Assembly: GCF_024160145.1 (NCBI RefSeq) | Contig: NZ_JAMYWQ010000002.1 | Span: 248,001-312,000 of the forward strand | Direction: 5' to 3' | Length of the DNA: 64,000 bases | Source: Serratia nevei | GTDB lineage: Bacteria > Pseudomonadota > Gammaproteobacteria > Enterobacterales > Enterobacteriaceae | Shown: one piece after another, positions 1 through 7,654 of the stretch | Numbering within the stretch: the stretch's first letter is position 1 | How the letters are laid out: every line of letters begins with the position of its first letter | The notes under the pieces: generated by a model | What the model saw: the letters and a program-made list of their open reading frames with translations, nothing else | Told to the model about the DNA's origin: nothing | Databases searched by the model: none | Made by a program: the position numbers and the translations under genes

Positions 1-33
1 GGGCCAGCGCCCGATATCGGGATGACATTATCA

Positions 34-79
34 CCGGCTATTTTTATGGCCGGTAACACAGAGCGAGGGCGTTCTCTGT
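34..79 (-). terminator. possible tandem terminator hairpins 3' of rcsA
   Basis: Two inverted repeats lie directly after the rcsA stop on the minus strand: ACAGAG/CTCTGT (58-63 with 74-79) and CCGGC/GCCGG (34-38 with 49-53) with an A/T-rich loop. Neither is followed by a strong T tract, so termination is inferred from position only. Confidence 0.35.
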
Positions 80-82
80 TGT

Positions 83-712
83 TCAACGGCTATTGACAAA
101 TATTCCACTGGTCAGCGTATCGGTCAAACGAACAACGTGATAAATGATTTGTTTGTTGTGCGTTTTTATTTTCCGTTTGATGTTTCCCTTGTGGGAAGAG
201 ACCGTTTTGGCCTTTATTTGCATCTGGTCTGATATCTGGATGGTGCCTTGACCGGACATCCACATGCGCAACATGTTTGATTCGGTCTGGCTCAGCGTTA
301 CCGGCGTTTGATCCAGAGAGGATTTTTCCGCCCGAGGGGAGTTTCTCTCGAGGTAGTGGCTAAGTAGCTGATTCATAGTCTCTGGCTTGATGGATTTAGA
401 CGATATGATGACGTTTTTGCGAACATATAAATAATCGTCGAAATGTACATTGGTAATCGCCATAAAGATAAAGAATAACGTATCCGGGTGCAGTGAAATC
501 ACCCGTTTTATTCGCTCGGTGGCATTTGCTTCGTGGATGAAGCAATCCTCGTTAATAAACACCAGACTAGGATTCAACTTACTGCACTTTTCATGCAGGC
601 TGTCAATATCATCGATGGCATTAATATAGCGTTTCTTCACGCCGTGCGAAGTCAGATAGTCGGTTAAACCCAATCTGGTATAGCTGCATGAATCCATGAT
701 AATCGTTGGCAT
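83..712 (-). CDS. rcsA: RcsA, auxiliary regulator of capsule synthesis
   Basis: This is a LuxR/FixJ-type DNA-binding protein of 209 residues; the E. coli protein is 207. The N-terminal part (about 1-120) is the non-phosphorylated receiver-like domain with the typical RcsA opening [20 protein letters not shown]. The C-terminal helix-turn-helix (about 135-195) carries the family block [20 protein letters not shown]. In the Rcs phosphorelay RcsA forms a heterodimer with RcsB, binds RcsAB boxes, activates capsule genes and represses flhDC. It is a known Lon substrate. A matching RcsAB box lies about 305 bp upstream (1017-1030), which suggests autoactivation, and another lies before flhDC in this window. 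The assignment is firm. Confidence 0.95.
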   Translation of the reverse strand: MPTIIMDSCSYTRLGLTDYLTSHGVKKRYINAIDDIDSLHEKCSKLNPSLVFINEDCFIHEANATERIKRVISLHPDTLFFIFMAITNVHFDDYLYVRKNVIISSKSIKPETMNQLLSHYLERNSPRAEKSSLDQTPVTLSQTESNMLRMWMSGQGTIQISDQMQIKAKTVSSHKGNIKRKIKTHNKQIIYHVVRLTDTLTSGIFVNSR

Positions 713-1444
713 ATCGCACCCCCACTTAAATCCGTTTTACTGCGGTAATATGAGAAAAAGCCTAAAAAGCCGAAAGGCAAAATGGAGCAATAATTCAGTG
801 TAGCGATTGTTCTATCAATAAACACGATGGCACTCAATGATATTTTCATACTAAACTTATTAATCACATGAATCTATAAGTTTAGCTTAAGTCAGAGTGT
901 TCTGCTGGTCGTTCAGTATCAACATGATAGGCCTGATTCGCGCTTGGCGCCCGCGCCTGTCAGCATCTCTTGCCGAAATTCCGTTCATCATGTCACGAAA
1001 AAAAATTTTAGTTTGCTAGGAAAAATCTTAAAAAAAATTCATGTGTTATTTTTCTTAAGTCTTTCTGCGCGATCTTTAATCGTGCAAAAATTGCGCATCC
1101 CGCCGGATTTTTATTTTTTTTAATAAAAATCATGTAATTGCATTTTCATGCCCTTCCGATGACAATGATAAGCATTACTGTTTTTATCATAATAACAAAC
1201 AGAAGTTAACATTATAGCTGAAATATGTAGCTTAATTGTTGCATAAATTCACCATTTTACAATAAGTTATAGCGAGATTTATTTCACCACAAATCATTTT
1301 TGTGAATGTTTAACGGGAATTGAGTGATTTCTCTAAACTATTGCCCGGTAAGCAGCCAACCCGGTGGCGGTAGCAGGTCGGAGTTGTCTCTGGTTCGGGT
1401 TGGTTTTAATTTGCATCTCTACCTTTCAAAAACAGGACGTCGCG
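713..1444. other. long AT-rich intergenic region between divergent rcsA and the GNAT gene
   Basis: About 730 bp without a convincing gene. It is much more AT-rich than its surroundings, with many A and T runs around 1005-1290, which suits an H-NS-bound control region. It holds the rcsA promoter, an expected long rcsA leader, and the RcsAB box. A 67-residue open frame at 664-867 overlaps the rcsA start and shows no family features. Confidence 0.6.
1017..1030 (-). promoter_or_regulatory. RcsAB box upstream of rcsA
   Basis: The plus strand reads TAGGAAAAATCTTA, so the strand facing rcsA reads TAAGATTTTTCCTA. This matches 12 of 14 positions of the known RcsAB consensus TAAGAATATTCCTA. Autoregulation of rcsA by RcsAB is known in enterics. 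Confidence 0.7.
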
Positions 1445-2149
1445 GTGAGACGGAATCCTTACGGGCAGCCGATAGGCGAGGCCCTTTCTCATTGGCAGCC
1501 GGCAGGCATGCCAGGACACCAGCTATTGCCGGGGCGGTTTTGCCGCCTGGAGCCGCTAAACATCGAGCGCTGGGGCGATGAACTTTATCAGGCTTATCAA
1601 ACCGCCGAGGACGACCGCGACTGGACCTATCTGTTTTGGGAACGGCCCCAGACGCGTGAGGATTTCCAGCGTTATCTCCAGGCGCAGGCCTCCAGTCCCG
1701 ACAGGAACACGATGGGGGTGATCGATCAGGCGAGCGGTCGTGCGGTGGGAACCTGCGCTTTTTTGCGCCTCGATCCCGCCAACGGCGTCGCCGAGCTGGG
1801 CACCATCAACTGGTCGCCGTTGATGAAGCGTACTGCGCTCGGCAGCGAGGCTATTTTCCTGATGCTGCGGCATCTGTTCGACGATCTTGGCTACCGGCGC
1901 TGTGAATGGAAATGCGATAGCCTCAATCTGCCTTCGCGTCAGGCCGCCGAGCGCTTGGGTTTCCGCTACGAAGGCACTTTCCGCCAGGCGGTCGTCGTCA
2001 AAGGACGCACGCGCGACACCGATTGGCTGTCGATCATCGACGGCGAGTGGCCGGCGCTGCGCGCGGCGTTTTCCGCCTGGCTGTCGCCGGACAACATCGG
2101 CGACGACGGGCGGCAAGGGCGGCGTTTGCAGGCTTTCTTGATCGCGTGA
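1445..2149 (+). CDS. GNAT family N-acetyltransferase (RimJ/RimL type)
   Basis: A 234-residue acetyltransferase if it starts at GTG 1445, chosen because AGGA sits 7 bases upstream; a longer frame opens at 1364 without such a site. The fold is visible as GxG-region residues near LGSEAIFLMLRHLFDDLG, followed by RCEWKCDSLNLPSRQAAERLGFRYEGTFRQ, the usual C-terminal half of RimJ/RimL-like enzymes where acetyl-CoA binds. The substrate cannot be told from sequence; relatives acetylate ribosomal protein N termini or small molecules. It stands alone and converges on the decarboxylase gene. Confidence 0.8.
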   Translation: MRRNPYGQPIGEALSHWQPAGMPGHQLLPGRFCRLEPLNIERWGDELYQAYQTAEDDRDWTYLFWERPQTREDFQRYLQAQASSPDRNTMGVIDQASGRAVGTCAFLRLDPANGVAELGTINWSPLMKRTALGSEAIFLMLRHLFDDLGYRRCEWKCDSLNLPSRQAAERLGFRYEGTFRQAVVVKGRTRDTDWLSIIDGEWPALRAAFSAWLSPDNIGDDGRQGRRLQAFLIA

Positions 2150-2162
2150 TGTGCCGCGCGCG

Positions 2163-3578
2163 TCAGGCCCTCTCCGCCAGGCAATGGCGCAGCGAGGCCA
2201 GCGTCAGCTGAATGTCCTGTGCCTCCGTCATCCAGTTGACCAGCGCGGCGCGGATCCCCGGCCGGCCGTTATAACGCGTCGGGGTGCAGCGCACCACGCC
2301 ATGCCGGTTAAGGCGTTCGAGAAAGCGATCGCGTGCCGCTTCGCTGTCGCCCTGCGGATGGCTGAGCGCGAAACACACCACGTTCAAATTCACCGGCGCC
2401 AGCAGATGGAAGCCGTCGTCGGCCGCCAGCGCCGCCCCCAGATCCTGCGCCAATCGGACGTTGCGCTCGACGATATCCCGTATGCCGCTGCGGCCATAGG
2501 CTTTCAGCGTCAGCCAGAGCGGCAGGGCGCGAAAGCGGCGCGAATTTTCCGGCGTCAGATGCAGATAGTTGTCCGGTCGCGGCGTTGGCGCTTCCAGGTA
2601 GGCCGAATGGTTCTGAAATACCTGCATCTGCAGATCCAGATGGCGGGTAAATTGGATCGCGCTGTCATAAGGTACGTTCAGCCATTTGTGCGCATCGACG
2701 GTGATGGAGTCTGCATGCTGCCAGCCCGCGAGTCGCGGCGCGTACAACGGCGAACAGGCCGCCACGCCTCCAAAGGCCGCATCGACATGCAGCCAAAACG
2801 GATAACGCTCCCGCAGCGCCAGCAGACGCGGCAGATCGTCGAAGGCGACGGTATTGACCGTGCCGGCGCTGGCCAACACCAACGTTGGCCGGCCTTCGCC
2901 GGCGGCGAGTTGCCGCTCCAGCGCCGCCATATCCATGGCTTCAGATTCCGGCAGGCTGGCGACGATCGTCAACGCCTCGCGGCCGATGCCGAGCATGCTG
3001 AGCGCTTTTACGCTGCTGGCGTGCGGATTGGCCGACAGTACCCGGATGGGGCCCAGCGCCGCCAGACCCTGCTGGGCAATATCTACCCCATGCCGTTGGC
3101 CCAGCCATTGTCGGCCAATGGCCAGCCCGGCGAAATTGGCCATGGTGGCGCCGCTGACCAGGCTGCCGCTAAACGCTTCCGGCAGGCCCAGCAGGGATTT
3201 CACCAGCGTCACGGCCGCCAGTTCGATGGTGGCTGCGATGGTGTCATCACTGAGCAGACTATTTTGGTCTGTTACGCTAACCAGCCAGTCCGCTGCCACC
3301 GCCGCCGGGGTTCCGCCGCCGGTGACGAAACCGAAATAGCGCGGGCCGGCGCTGGCGGAAATGCCCGCCTGATAGCGTTGCCAAAAGTCATCCAGCGCCG
3401 CCAGGGCGCCTTCGCCGTTTTCCGCCAGCCGATCGTCACCCGGCTGCAGCTGCTGTTGCGCGAGCGGCGGGCAGACCGAACGTTGCCGCAGCCCGGCCAG
3501 AAAATCTTCCGCCAACCGGCGAGTGTGGTCGAGGATCTGCGGAAACTGGGCAAGATCCTGTTGTAAACGTGGGTGCAT
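2163..3578 (-). CDS. PLP-dependent amino acid decarboxylase (group II)
   Basis: A 471-residue fold-type I pyridoxal phosphate enzyme of the aromatic-amino-acid/glutamate decarboxylase family. The PLP lysine is Lys298 in the motif DAHKWLN. Asp266 in HVDAAFGG should hold the pyridine nitrogen, and His186 in NPHASS should stack on the ring. Start 3578 is preferred over the longer frame at 3638 because GGAG lies 6 bases upstream. It is divergent from a LysR gene, its probable regulator. The substrate is unknown: aromatic L-amino acids, 2,4-diaminobutyrate and glutamate decarboxylases all share these motifs, and the sequence alone does not decide. Confidence 0.85.
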   Translation of the reverse strand: MHPRLQQDLAQFPQILDHTRRLAEDFLAGLRQRSVCPPLAQQQLQPGDDRLAENGEGALAALDDFWQRYQAGISASAGPRYFGFVTGGGTPAAVAADWLVSVTDQNSLLSDDTIAATIELAAVTLVKSLLGLPEAFSGSLVSGATMANFAGLAIGRQWLGQRHGVDIAQQGLAALGPIRVLSANPHASSVKALSMLGIGREALTIVASLPESEAMDMAALERQLAAGEGRPTLVLASAGTVNTVAFDDLPRLLALRERYPFWLHVDAAFGGVAACSPLYAPRLAGWQHADSITVDAHKWLNVPYDSAIQFTRHLDLQMQVFQNHSAYLEAPTPRPDNYLHLTPENSRRFRALPLWLTLKAYGRSGIRDIVERNVRLAQDLGAALAADDGFHLLAPVNLNVVCFALSHPQGDSEAARDRFLERLNRHGVVRCTPTRYNGRPGIRAALVNWMTEAQDIQLTLASLRHCLAERA

Positions 3579-3682
3579 GGCGGCTCCGAAAGCATCAGGA
3601 ATGATGGGGTAAACATAGAACATTTGCCTGCCGGTCAAAATCGATGAAAAATGACCTTTTTGGATAGCATGGTTAACCAGTG

Positions 3683-4555
3683 ATGAGTGAACGCCTTCCC
3701 CTGCATGTCTTGCCGACCTTCGCCATTGCCGCCAGGTTGGAAAATTTGCGCGCTGCGGCGCAGCAGGTGCATTTGACGCACGGCGCGGTCAGCCAGCAAA
3801 TTCAGCTGCTGGAGCAGGCGATCGGCTATCCGCTGTTTGAACGGCGTGGGCGCGGCGTGCGCCTGAATGCGGCCGGGAAAGAGATGCTGGCGGCGGTAGA
3901 GCCGGCGCTGCAGGCGCTGCAGCAGGGCGTTGCCCGCGCCCGGCGTGCGGCGGCAAGCCAGACGCTGCGCATCAGCGTGCTGCCGTCTTTTGCCCATTAC
4001 TGGCTGTTACCGCGTCTGCCGGCATTCCATGAAGCCTGCGCCGATATTGCACTGGATATCGATGCGTCGCTGGCGCTGCAGGATCTGTCGCTGCGCGGGT
4101 TCGATGCGGCGATCCGCATCGGCAGCGGCCAGTGGACGGGGCTGCAGGCGCAGCGCATCGCGTCGGGTGACGTGCTGCCGGTCGCCTCGCCGGAGATGGC
4201 CCGGCAGTGGGCGGCGGCGTTCGAAAACGGCGGCGATATTCCGTTGCTCGAGCACGACGTCAGCCCCTGGCGCGATTGGTTCAACGTGCAGGGGCGTTCG
4301 CCGTGCGGGCGGCAGCAGGCGTTGTTCAACGATGCCGGATTATTGATTCGTGCGGCGGAGCAGGGCTTCGGCATCGCGCTGGCGAAAAAGCTGCTGGTGC
4401 AGGATGCGATCGACGCGGGGAGGCTGGTGGCGCTGGCCGCATCCTGTCACCTGAGCGATGACGATATTTATCTGGTATGGCCGCAGACCGCCGGGTTGAC
4501 GCCGGCGGCCATACGCTTGCTGCAGTGGCTACAGCAGCAGCTGGCGGCGGTTTAA
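3683..4555 (+). CDS. LysR family transcriptional regulator (GcvA-like)
   Basis: A 290-residue LysR-type regulator. The winged helix-turn-helix (about residues 8-65) contains ENLRAAAQQVHLTHGAVSQQIQLLEQAIGYPLFERRGRGV, the standard DNA-binding region. The rest is a periplasmic-binding-protein-like effector domain; the pattern DAAIRIGSGQW and the HxSPWRDWF region resemble the GcvA subgroup. The ATG at 3683 is preferred over GTG 3680. It is divergently transcribed from the PLP decarboxylase with about 104 bp between starts, so it probably controls that gene and itself. Its stop overlaps the stop of the convergent CoA transferase by 4 bp. Confidence 0.85.
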   Translation: MSERLPLHVLPTFAIAARLENLRAAAQQVHLTHGAVSQQIQLLEQAIGYPLFERRGRGVRLNAAGKEMLAAVEPALQALQQGVARARRAAASQTLRISVLPSFAHYWLLPRLPAFHEACADIALDIDASLALQDLSLRGFDAAIRIGSGQWTGLQAQRIASGDVLPVASPEMARQWAAAFENGGDIPLLEHDVSPWRDWFNVQGRSPCGRQQALFNDAGLLIRAAEQGFGIALAKKLLVQDAIDAGRLVALAASCHLSDDDIYLVWPQTAGLTPAAIRLLQWLQQQLAAV

Positions 4556-5937
4556 CGGCGCAGCCACTCCGGCTGCGAGGTGCCCAGCGTGGTCGCCGGC
4601 AGCGCCCATTGCAGTGCTGTGCCCTGCAGGCTTAGCGGTGCACGCAGACGTTGCGCGGCTCCCCAATAAGTCAGTTCCGTTTCCGGGTGCTCGTCGGCGG
4701 GCCCGGCCGGCGCCGGCGGTTCCGGACGATAATGCGTCGGATAGGGATGCGCCAGCAGCAGTTGCGCCGTGCGCGCCAGCGACAGCCGCGCATGGTAACC
4801 GGTGCCGCGGCTCAGGCGCTGCGCCATACCGGTCAGCACCGCCGTCGCCATCAAATAGCCGGTGGCGTGATCCAGGGCCTGTACCGGCAGCGGCACCGGC
4901 AAACTGGCGCTGCGCCAAACCATGCCCGCCTCCGCCAGCCCGCAGCTCATCTGCACCAGGCTGTCGAAACCGCGTCGGGTGCGCCACGGCCCGCTCCAGC
5001 CGTAGGCATTCAGGCAGACGTCGATCAGGCCCGGCGCCAGCGCGCGCCTTTCCTCCGCGCCATAGCCCAACTTTTCCAGCGCACCGGCACGGTAGCCGTG
5101 CACGATCACGTCGGTGTTTCTCAGCAGATGTTCAAACGTATGGCGATCGTGCGCATTGGTCAGGTTAAGGCGTGCGCTGCGCTTGCCCAGCATCACCTCG
5201 TGCTCGACGCCGGGTTCATCCCAACCGTAGGGATCGATGCGCAGCACGTCAGCGCCCAAGCCGGCGAGAAAACGGGTGGCGATCGGCCCGGCGAGAATGC
5301 GCGTCAGATCCAGCACCCGCACGCCGTGCAGCGGCCGGGCTATGGGCAGCGCCCAGCCCGGCGGCGGCGCTTCCGGCTGCAGCGAGGCGTGGATCAGCGG
5401 TTCGAGCGCCACGCTCTTGCCCTGAATATGTTGTCGCCAGGCGGCCGCCGAGCGCATTTCGGCCGCGCAGCCGCCGGCCTCGATCACCGCCTGTTCCAGC
5501 TCGCTTTTTTTCCAGCCCAGCACGCGCGCCGCCAGCGTGCCTTTATCCGCTGCCGGGCCCAGCACCTGTTCCACCGCCCGCCGATGATGCGGCGCATTGG
5601 TATGCAGGCGTATCCAGCCGTCCGCTGTCGCGTAGTCGCCGGCCAGCGCGTCCCAGGCCGCAGGCAGCGTCCAACCCAGCGGCCGCAGCGTCCAGCCGAA
5701 CCACAGCGAGGCCAGGCGTTGATCGACCCAGACCTGCGGTGCAGCGGCAGCCTCGCGTCGCAGCAGTTCGGCGCAGGCCAGACCGGCGGCGCCCCAGGCG
5801 GCGGTGGCTACTTCGGTCACGGGAAAAGCCGAAGGCAATGCGCCGACACCGTTCACGGTGAGCCGGTCGGCGGGGGCGGGGCATTGCCCCAGGCTTTGCC
5901 AAATCTCGTCGAGCAGAGTGTGGATCAGAGGCGTCAT
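4552..5937 (-). CDS. CaiB/BaiF family (class III) CoA transferase
   Basis: A 461-residue family III CoA transferase, which moves CoA between carboxylic acids through a mixed anhydride on an aspartate. Recognisable blocks are GVRVLDLTRILAGPIATRFLAGLGADVLRIDP (about 205-235), LGKRSARLNL, and LIDVCLNAYGWSGPW. The N-terminal 200 residues form a diverged, duplicated half seen in longer family members. The start is supported by AAGGAG 7 bases upstream. The acid substrate is unknown. No acyl-CoA dehydrogenase or hydratase lies nearby, so no pathway can be assigned. Confidence 0.85.
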   Translation of the reverse strand: MTPLIHTLLDEIWQSLGQCPAPADRLTVNGVGALPSAFPVTEVATAAWGAAGLACAELLRREAAAAPQVWVDQRLASLWFGWTLRPLGWTLPAAWDALAGDYATADGWIRLHTNAPHHRRAVEQVLGPAADKGTLAARVLGWKKSELEQAVIEAGGCAAEMRSAAAWRQHIQGKSVALEPLIHASLQPEAPPPGWALPIARPLHGVRVLDLTRILAGPIATRFLAGLGADVLRIDPYGWDEPGVEHEVMLGKRSARLNLTNAHDRHTFEHLLRNTDVIVHGYRAGALEKLGYGAEERRALAPGLIDVCLNAYGWSGPWRTRRGFDSLVQMSCGLAEAGMVWRSASLPVPLPVQALDHATGYLMATAVLTGMAQRLSRGTGYHARLSLARTAQLLLAHPYPTHYRPEPPAPAGPADEHPETELTYWGAAQRLRAPLSLQGTALQWALPATTLGTSQPEWLRR

Positions 5938-5998
5938 CGGCCGCTCCTTGCGGATCGTCGGGAATATAGCCTAGCGTAGCCCACCGCCGGCGACCTTG

Positions 5999-6290
5999 CT
6001 AAGGCGCAACGTCGAGCGTGCGGCCGTTGGCCAATTTGGCGTGTAGGCTGGGGGCCGCTACGCCGGCGAAAGGCCGCATGCTGATGTTGGCGTTCAGCGT
6101 CGAACCGTCGCTGAACGTCGTCTGTTGCACCCAGCCGTCCGATCGCGCCAGCGGAAGTCGGTCAGCGCTTTGTTGCAGATAGGCGCGGTAGCGGCGTGTC
6201 GCCGACGTGCAGCAACACCTCGAAAGCCTGTTGTTGATTGAAGTGGTTGAACTGATACCCGGCGCCCAACGTCGCCGCTTCCTGTTTGTG
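5999..6290 (-). pseudogene. frameshifted 3' remnant of an unidentified gene
   Basis: The minus strand reads GYQFNHFNQQQAFEVLLHVGD in one frame and then continues in another as RAYLQQSADRLPLARSDGWV to a TAG at 5999. The two join near 6203-6210 if two bases are missing. There is no start codon or upstream domain. The ending FSDGSTLNANISMRPF looks like the C-terminal strand of a secreted or carbohydrate-active enzyme, but the family cannot be named. This is a degraded gene end. Confidence 0.5.
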
Positions 6291-6316
6291 ACATCGAAAT
6301 ATCGTCGCGGTATTCC

Positions 6317-6333
6317 AGTTTATTTTTCGTTTA
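6317..6333 (+). promoter_or_regulatory. candidate PhoP box upstream of mgtC
   Basis: AGTTTA-TTTTT-CGTTTA fits the known PhoP direct repeat (T/G)GTTTA-N5-(T/G)GTTTA at 5 of 6 bases in each half, with the right 11-bp period. A weak -10 (TTTACT, 6345-6350) follows 11 bp later. PhoP control of mgtCB is established in Salmonella; here it is inferred from the motif and the gene order. Confidence 0.6.
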
Positions 6334-6356
6334 ATAAATTAGCCTTTACTTCATTA

Positions 6357-6712
6357 TCCGACGTCACTATACTCAGCCAAAATTTCAGTGGAGACACCCA
6401 ATTGGACAGTTGTAGTAGTAATAAAATAAATAAGGCAAGCTGACCAATTCTCTTCTGATTTGTTGCTTGCCGTTATCGGCGGGCAGCACCCCTCTCCAGT
6501 TATTTCTGAGTTGTGCATACCCGAATAAGAACACGTCTCCTGAAACCTGGCGGTTTCAGGTGAATTGAGTTGGACGTTATTATGGTATTCTGCAGCCACA
6601 GCCTTTTCCCTCCAGGCACAGCACGCTGATTCGCTGATTTATTTTCAGCGCGGTTTCGCGTGTGCTAAACAGCACATGATTTTATCTCCTGCGGTTAATT
6701 AAGGGGACAGTC
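6357..6712 (+). promoter_or_regulatory. long mgtC leader with hairpins and two short ORFs
   Basis: About 355 nt lie between the inferred start of transcription and mgtC. The region holds a perfect hairpin CCTGAAACC-TGGC-GGTTTCAGG (6539-6560), a longer-range pair GGCAAGC/GCTTGCC near 6432-6469, and GTGCT-AAAC-AGCAC (6662-6675). Two short ORFs are visible: MVFCSHSLFPPGTAR (6582-6629, with a Pro-Pro pair) and MILSPAVN (6676-6702), which ends just before the mgtC ribosome site. The Salmonella mgtC leader also couples short-ORF translation to attenuation; function here is inference. Confidence 0.5.
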
Positions 6713-7411
6713 ATGGCTATGACTCCTTTCGTTTTAAATTTATTGCTGGCGATGTGCCTGGGCGCGGTGATTGGCGCCGAGCGCCAGTGGCGCCAACGCA
6801 TGGCCGGCCTGCGCACCAATGCGCTGGTGGCGACCGGCGCGGCGGTCTTTATTCTCAGCTCCATGTCCACCGATCCGGCCAGCGCCGGCCGCGTGGCCGC
6901 GCAGATCGTATCCGGTATCGGCTTCCTCGGCGCCGGCGTGATCATGCGGGAAGGGCTGAACATTCGCGGTCTCAACACCGCCGCCACGCTGTGGTGTTCG
7001 GCGGGGATCGGCGTCCTGTGCGGCCTGGGCCAGCATTGGGATGCGGTGATCGCCACGCTGGTGATCCTGTGTGCCAATATCCTGCTGCGCGAGGCTGCGC
7101 AGCGCATCAACCTGCAGCCGCATCAGCAGGCGACCGATCTGGAACTGTGCTATCGCATTCAGGTGACCTGCGGCGAGCAGGATGAAATTCTGGTGCGCAC
7201 CCTGATTTTGCAGGCGCTGAACGGCGTCGCCTTACGGCTGCAATCCTTGCGCAGCGCCGATATTTCCAGCCCGGGGCAATTGGAAGTATGCGCGGAAATT
7301 ACCGCCACGCCGGCTGCGCAAAAAGAAATTGAGGGTATTGTCTGCCGCGTCAGCCTGGAAAAAAGCGTGAGCGCCGTTCGCTGGCGCGTCGCGTCTGAAT
7401 TACCGGTCTGA
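6713..7411 (+). CDS. mgtC: MgtC family virulence/magnesium-starvation membrane protein
   Basis: A 232-residue MgtC/SapB protein; the Salmonella protein is about 231. The N-terminal 120 residues hold the conserved membrane region, with GAVIGAERQWRQRMAGLRTNALVATGAA, SGIGFLGAGVIMREG and IRGLNTAATLWCSAGIGVLCG, all MgtC signatures. The C-terminal half is the soluble ACT-like domain. In Salmonella MgtC helps growth in low magnesium and lowers ATP synthase activity. It lies in the plasma membrane. AAGGGGA precedes the start. It is followed by mgtB as in the Salmonella mgtCB operon, and a candidate PhoP box is upstream. Confidence 0.92.
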   Translation: MAMTPFVLNLLLAMCLGAVIGAERQWRQRMAGLRTNALVATGAAVFILSSMSTDPASAGRVAAQIVSGIGFLGAGVIMREGLNIRGLNTAATLWCSAGIGVLCGLGQHWDAVIATLVILCANILLREAAQRINLQPHQQATDLELCYRIQVTCGEQDEILVRTLILQALNGVALRLQSLRSADISSPGQLEVCAEITATPAAQKEIEGIVCRVSLEKSVSAVRWRVASELPV

Positions 7412-7453
7412 GTAATGATATAAATATTTATTAACTTGATTATATGTTCAGGT

Positions 7454-7475
7454 TTATTCAGGCACGCCTGAATAA
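7454..7475 (+). repeat. perfect hairpin between mgtC and mgtB
   Basis: TTATTCAGG-CACG-CCTGAATAA is a perfect 9-bp stem. There is no T tract after it, so it is more likely an mRNA processing or attenuation structure than a simple terminator. It sits 23 bases before the leader ORF of mgtB. Confidence 0.5.
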
Positions 7476-7497
7476 CGCGGAGCATTAAGGAGGCGTT

Positions 7498-7548
7498 ATG
7501 GACGATGACCCCGGAAGGGAAATGATTACTGCGTGGCTGACAGGGTAA
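7498..7548 (+). CDS. short leader ORF MDDDPGREMITAWLTG before mgtB
   Basis: A 16-codon ORF preceded by a strong AAGGAGG ribosome site, 106 bases before mgtB. Its opening Met-Asp-Asp-Asp-Pro mirrors the acidic-plus-proline opening of the MgtL leader peptide (Met-Glu-Pro-Asp-Pro) of E. coli and Salmonella mgtA. In MgtL that opening destabilises the translating ribosome at low magnesium and switches on the transporter gene. After it, CTCTGCGCAGAG (self-complementary) can pair alternatively with a downstream TGCGCAGA near 7626, consistent with a switch. Function is inferred. Confidence 0.55.
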   Translation: MDDDPGREMITAWLTG

Positions 7549-7654
7549 TCACGCTATTCAGTCACGCTAATTAAAAAATTCCACTCTGCGCAGAGTCACC
7601 TGTTTATCGGGCGGGATATTCCTGTGCGCAGAACGAAAATAAGAGAATAGCGTT

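Noticed and set aside
664-867. 67-residue minus frame upstream of rcsA
   Set aside because: Overlaps the rcsA start, has no ribosome site and lies in the regulatory region.
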